The notes beneath the pieces are model-generated. The model saw nothing but the letters and a program-made list of their open reading frames with translations, did not search any database and had not been told where the DNA came from. DNA of 64,000 nucleotides from Nonomuraea basaltis (lineage in GTDB: Bacteria > Actinomycetota > Actinomycetes > Streptosporangiales > Streptosporangiaceae). Location of the stretch: positions 24,473 to 88,472 of the forward strand of contig NZ_VCJS01000030.1 in NCBI RefSeq assembly GCF_005893125.1, read 5' to 3'. Positions 60,813-64,000 of this stretch are shown piece after piece (the stretch's first letter is position 1; each line of letters starts with the position of its first letter). Made by a program: the position numbers and the translations under genes.

Positions 60813-60913
60813 CGTCGTGCTCACACAGACCGGGCCCCGCGAGCACAGCACGTTCAAAAGCCGGTGGTGGGGCGAGTCACCACCCGCGTGCAAGGCAGGG
60901 CAGGATCGCGGCC

Positions 60914-61795
60914 ATGTCCCTCAGCGTCCCCCGCCTCCGGATCGGCTCGACCGAGATCATCGCCCTCGCCGATGGCGAGGGCCCATTCTTCTCCCCGCGC
61001 GCCGAGGCCTTCCCCGAAGCCACGGCCGCTCAGTGGGCCGAGGCCGACCGCTACGACCCGGGCGCGGTCGACGCCGAGGGCCGCTGGCGGCTCCAGTTCC
61101 GCGCGTACGCGATCCGCAGCGACAAGGGCCTCACCATCGTGGACGCCGGGATCGGTCCGGCGGACGGCCCGGCCGGCTCTTGGGCGCCCGTGCCCGGTGC
61201 GCTCCCCGAGTCGCTCGCCGCCGCGGGCATCGACCCGGCCGAGGTCGACACCGTGGTGCTCACGCATCTGCACACCGACCACGTCGGATGGGCGGTCGTG
61301 ACCGAGGCGGCCGTCCCATCAGCGGGCGGCGCGGTGGACGGCAACGCTTCGACCAGCAGCGCGGTGGGCAGCGCGACCAGCGACCGCCGCCCCTACTTCC
61401 CGAACGCCGAATACCTGCTCCAGCGGGCCGAGTTCGACGCCCTCGACGCGCTCAACCCGCAGCTTCGCGAGACCCTCACCGACCCGCTCGCGGCGGCCGG
61501 TCGGCTCCGGCTCCTCGACGGGGACACGCCGCTGCGCGCCGGGCGCACGGTCGCCACGCCCGGTCACACGCCCGGGCACCAGAGCGTGCTGGTCGCCGAA
61601 GGGCGCGAGCTGGCGCTCGTCACCGGCGACCTCCTGGTGCACGCGCTCCAGCTGCTCCACCCCGAGCTCGCCTACTCGCACGAGATCGACCCTGAGGCAG
61701 CCAGGCACTCAAGAGAGCGCATGCTCGGCCGCGAACCCGCCACCACGCTGCACCTGGCGACACCGCACCTGACGGAGCCGTTCATCTCGGCGTGA
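60914..61795 (+). CDS. metallo-beta-lactamase-fold hydrolase
   Basis: The 293-residue protein has the canonical zinc motif THLHTDHVGW (HxHxDH). Downstream ligands are PGHTPGHQSVL (His) and VTGDLLVHAL (Asp), and the closing His lies in HLATPHLTEP. The N-terminus LRIGSTEIIALADGEGPFF is typical of the lactonase/MBL group. An insertion rich in Ser, Ala and Thr (about residues 131-155) interrupts the domain. It is the only intact enzyme gene within the decayed 59.4-62.9 kb region. Substrate unknown. Confidence 0.83.
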   Translation: MSLSVPRLRIGSTEIIALADGEGPFFSPRAEAFPEATAAQWAEADRYDPGAVDAEGRWRLQFRAYAIRSDKGLTIVDAGIGPADGPAGSWAPVPGALPESLAAAGIDPAEVDTVVLTHLHTDHVGWAVVTEAAVPSAGGAVDGNASTSSAVGSATSDRRPYFPNAEYLLQRAEFDALDALNPQLRETLTDPLAAAGRLRLLDGDTPLRAGRTVATPGHTPGHQSVLVAEGRELALVTGDLLVHALQLLHPELAYSHEIDPEAARHSRERMLGREPATTLHLATPHLTEPFISA

Positions 61796-61824
61796 TCGCG
61801 GCCGTCCGAGCCGTTCGGCACGGG

Positions 61825-62075
61825 TCAGGCCGCGAGGGCATGCAGACGCTCCAATTTCTCGGTGGTCTCGTCGTCGACGGGACTGAAGACCGTGAGGCGG
61901 CAGCCGCCTCCGGACTGAAGCCACATCCAGTCTGCGTGCAGGAGCAGCACGCCGACCACCCGATTGCGGAAGATCTTGACGTCCTTGACCTTGTCGGCGA
62001 CGTTGCGCCGACCCCAGATCTCGCCGAACGCCTGGCGGAGGCCGGGCAGGACGCGAAGCTCAGCTCCGAAGTTCA
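61825..62075 (-). pseudogene. C-terminal fragment of an MmyB-like helix-turn-helix regulator
   Basis: On the minus strand AFGEIWGRRNVADKVKDVKI, then a strand region and ETTEKLERLHALAA, match the MmyB-like ligand-binding domain that ends many actinobacterial XRE regulators. The N-terminal part is missing where a Tn3-like fragment on the other strand begins. Confidence 0.5.
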
Positions 62076-62226
62076 GCCCAACGGCCGGTTGAAGCTGAAC
62101 GTCGACCGGCTCGGCGCGCTCGGCGAGAGCGCATCCCTGAAGCGGCTGCGCAAGACAACCTCGAAGATGTTCCCGAAGATCGACCTGCCGGACCAGCTGT
62201 CCGAGGTCGACTCCCGGACCGGATCC
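62069..62226 (+). pseudogene. Tn3-family transposase fragment
   Basis: LKLNVDRLGALGESASLKRL, RKTTSKMFPKIDLPDQLSEV and DSRTG match the middle of Tn3-type TnpA proteins (P-K-I-D-L-P-D-x-L-x-E-V-x-x-x-T-G). One base appears deleted near 62224, after which the expected FLDAF is read in the next frame and runs straight into a SHOCT-like segment. Confidence 0.55.
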
Positions 62227-62231
62227 TGGAC

Positions 62232-62333
62232 GCCTTCGTGCAGTTGCGCGACCTCGATGCACTGCACCGCGCAGGCGTGCTCACCGCCGAAGAGTTCACT
62301 GCTTAGAAACAGGAACTCCTCGCGCGCATCTGA
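62232..62333 (+). pseudogene. SHOCT-domain fragment with in-frame stop
   Basis: The frame VQLRDLDALHRAGVLTAEEF, then TA, a TAG stop at 62304 and KQELLARI before TGA at 62331 is a SHOCT module (short C-terminal oligomerisation helix pair) broken by a nonsense codon. It is joined directly to the Tn3-like fragment. Confidence 0.55.
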
Positions 62334-62369
62334 CCAGAACGGGCGGCTACTCCGACGGCAGCCACAGCG

Positions 62370-62883
62370 CCCCTGAGTCCGACCAGCCCACCCTGCTGAG
62401 CCGGCTCAAGGCGCTGCCCTGGCGCGAGGCGATCCTCAACGACCGCACCGACGAGCTGGGACACGGCCGCCGCGAGATCCGCCGCATGAAGATCTGCACC
62501 GTCCGCCCGGGACTGCCCTTCCCGCACGCCGCCCAGGCGATCCAGGTCAAACGCCGCCGCACCGACCACCGCACCGGCAGACCACCATCGTCACCGTCTA
62601 CGCCGTCACCAGCCTCCCACCAGGGCGGATCACCCACGCCCAGCTCGCCGCACTGATCCGCGGCCACTGGAGCATCGAAGCGCTGCACCACATCCGCGAC
62701 GTTACCTACCGCGAGGACGCCTCCCGCATCCGGACCGGCGCCGCACCCCGAATCATGGCCAGTCTCCGCAACCTGGCCATCGGTCTGGCCCGCCTGATCG
62801 GCTGGACCAACATCGCCGCTGCCACCGACCACTACCGCAGCCACCCCGCCGACGGCCTTCAGCTACTCGGTTTCACAACATGA
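62370..62883 (+). pseudogene. ISAs1-family transposase, C-terminal part with frameshift
   Basis: [20 protein letters not shown] and [20 protein letters not shown] are followed, after a frameshift near 62575, by [20 protein letters not shown] and [20 protein letters not shown], then [20 protein letters not shown]. This is the ISAs1 DDE transposase C-terminal half, ending at TGA 62881. The N-terminal half is absent. Confidence 0.8.
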
Positions 62884-62908
62884 GAACGCTTCTTTGGCCC
62901 TGCCGGGG

Positions 62909-63595
62909 CTAGCCACGTCTTTCCGCGAGCCGCTGATGAAAGGGAGCATAGTCGTGGTCGGGGAAGAGCTCCGGAAACACATCCAGCATCGCCTCCATGG
63001 CTTCCGCGGCCGCCAGGAAGTCGATGTCCCGTAGGGAAACGTCGGTGTAGAGGTGTTGCCAGCCGTAGACACCTTTGGTGACCAGCAGCGCATCGAGGTA
63101 CTCGTCGTAACCCAGATTCAGCTTGAACGCGCCGTGCGGCCCGTCGAAATACCAGACCTCCGGTGACGACATCCCGGGAGAGATGCGTAGGCCAGCCAGG
63201 GTGCCGCCACCGCCGCGCGGGTGCTCGTCGAAGACGCGAAGTTCCGAGTAGACGCGGCGCTCCTCCTCCGGAGTGTCGTCAGTGGCGAGTTCGGCTCCGA
63301 CCGTGAGCATGGCGGCACCGATATGGCGGATCGAGAACTCGCCCGTCAGGTACAGGCCGGGGCGCTCTATGGCCCAGTGGCTGGACAGTCCCTCGAAGCG
63401 AAGGAAGGTGCGATGCAAGGACGGATCCAGATGAACGCCTTCCTCGTCGGCGATAAGCTCGAAGGTCTCCGAGGCGTCCCCGATCATTTCCTCGATCGGC
63501 CCGCGCTCCCCGTAGAAGATCTTCACTTCGGAGCAGTTGGTCAGTTCGTCGAGCATGGCGAGATAGCGCGCTTCGTAGTCGAGCAACTCCGACAT
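62909..63595 (-). CDS. unrecognised 228-residue cytoplasmic protein
   Basis: The ATG at 63595 follows GGAGGTTTC and gives 228 residues beginning MSELLDYEARYLAMLDELTN. It has no signal peptide or membrane segment. It is acidic and rich in aromatic residues, with segments SPEVWYFDGPHGAFKLNLGY and DEYLDALLVTKGVYGWQHLY. The overall pattern is reminiscent of SUKH/SMI1-like immunity-type proteins found near mobile elements, but I cannot confirm the family. It is an intact gene next to an ISAs1 remnant, and a TATATG -10 box lies about 53 bases upstream of its start. Confidence 0.7.
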   Translation of the reverse strand: MSELLDYEARYLAMLDELTNCSEVKIFYGERGPIEEMIGDASETFELIADEEGVHLDPSLHRTFLRFEGLSSHWAIERPGLYLTGEFSIRHIGAAMLTVGAELATDDTPEEERRVYSELRVFDEHPRGGGGTLAGLRISPGMSSPEVWYFDGPHGAFKLNLGYDEYLDALLVTKGVYGWQHLYTDVSLRDIDFLAAAEAMEAMLDVFPELFPDHDYAPFHQRLAERRG

Positions 63596-64000
63596 GAAAC
63601 CTCCGGTCATCGCCGTTTCCTGGGAACATCCGCGACCAAGATCGCAGCATATAGTCGGCCCCCCATGGGGGCGAAACCCCTCAGTTGGACAATCAGCGAT
63701 CATCGGGCGTCGCGTTGTTGCCTCCGCGCGGGTGTCTCGGCTCCGCGTTCCGGTCCCACTCACGCGTCTCACCAGCCGAGAACGCTTCGCCCCTGGGGTG
63801 CCAGCGGCCCTCACGTAGTGGCGTCCCGAGCAGTTACAGGCCGCTCTGGAGCGCCAGGCCCTCCGACGTCCCTGCTAGGGCACCTTTGGTGCCGTGATTC
63901 GAAGAGTTCTCCTGAGTCTTACCGTGGGTGAACGTCGGTGAAGGCGTGACCGCGTGAGCCGATGGCCACCTGGCCTTTGGTGACGGAGGGTGATGTGCTG
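63596..64000. other. window end: promoter region and possible structured element
   Basis: A -10-like TATATG for the preceding gene lies at 63648-63653 on the minus strand. A perfect hairpin GGCACC-TTT-GGTGCC occupies 63879-63893. From about 63888 to the end the sequence contains several short GGTGA/CACC complementary stretches and no good reading frame. It looks like structured RNA, possibly the 5' part of a group II intron, but this is weak. Confidence 0.3.

Overview
The window is GC-rich throughout. It has ATG/GTG starts, many ATGA/GTGA coupled gene pairs and several probable leaderless starts, and its gene families (large ATP-dependent LuxR regulators, ECF41/SigJ-type sigma factor, WYL regulator, MmyB-like fragment, Tat-exported multicopper oxidase lipoprotein) are those of a soil actinomycete. 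Streptosporangiales or Streptomycetales is my best guess, but nothing in the window fixes the genus. I see no rRNA, tRNA, CRISPR array or phage module.

Layout. 0-9 kb: the 3' end of a TPR regulator, a GH29 alpha-L-fucosidase, a coupled small membrane protein plus multicopper oxidase, a NarL-type two-component pair, an Lrp regulator, an aldo/keto reductase and a metallo-beta-lactamase-fold hydrolase. 9-19 kb: regulator-target pairs, most with visible operators. These are LysR/MFS around a 33-bp perfect palindrome, TetR/quinone oxidoreductase with two matching operators, WYL/(DinB-VOC) with an 8+8-bp palindrome, and an ECF41 sigma factor divergent from a short-chain dehydrogenase with ECF41-type promoter motifs. 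Two GNAT acetyltransferases also lie here, one behind a 19-codon leader ORF. 19.7-22 kb: a cytochrome P450 whose ferredoxin is cut short, fused at a recombination scar to the 5' ends of a LysR gene and an EamA transporter gene. 22-32 kb: an MFS exporter, a secreted beta-propeller protein with a near-consensus promoter, a decayed IS, a 905-residue LuxR-type ATPase regulator, a membrane-protein cassette and a MarR/YczE pair.

33-48 kb is the most coherent block, an aromatic catabolic island. It holds a GMC alcohol oxidase/dehydrogenase, an AraC regulator, a branched-chain-type ABC importer (with a fused LivM-LivG polypeptide) and a divergent six-gene operon: MBL-fold protein, flavin hydroxylase, homogentisate 1,2-dioxygenase, an uncharacterised 290-residue protein, fumarylacetoacetase and aldehyde dehydrogenase. 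The simplest reading is uptake of an aryl-alkanol or aryl-acetate, oxidation to a hydroxyphenylacetate, hydroxylation to homogentisate, ring cleavage, and hydrolysis to fumarate plus acetoacetate. No recognisable maleylacetoacetate isomerase is present. Two pairs of 21-bp-spaced direct repeats, one before the GMC gene and one before the homogentisate operon, look like binding sites for one AraC-type regulator.

48.9-53.5 kb holds a second catabolic operon: a 2,4'-dihydroxyacetophenone-dioxygenase-like cupin, an MFS permease, a zinc alcohol dehydrogenase, an SDR and an AraC regulator. 53.9-59.4 kb is an OmpR/HisKA two-component system followed by a lipoprotein, membrane-fusion adaptor, ATPase and FtsX-type permease. 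59.4-62.9 kb is a gene graveyard (IS1182, TetR, M55 peptidase, MmyB, Tn3-like, SHOCT and ISAs1 fragments) with one intact MBL gene and one small secreted protein inside it. The window ends with an unrecognised 228-residue protein and a structured-looking sequence that may belong to the next element.
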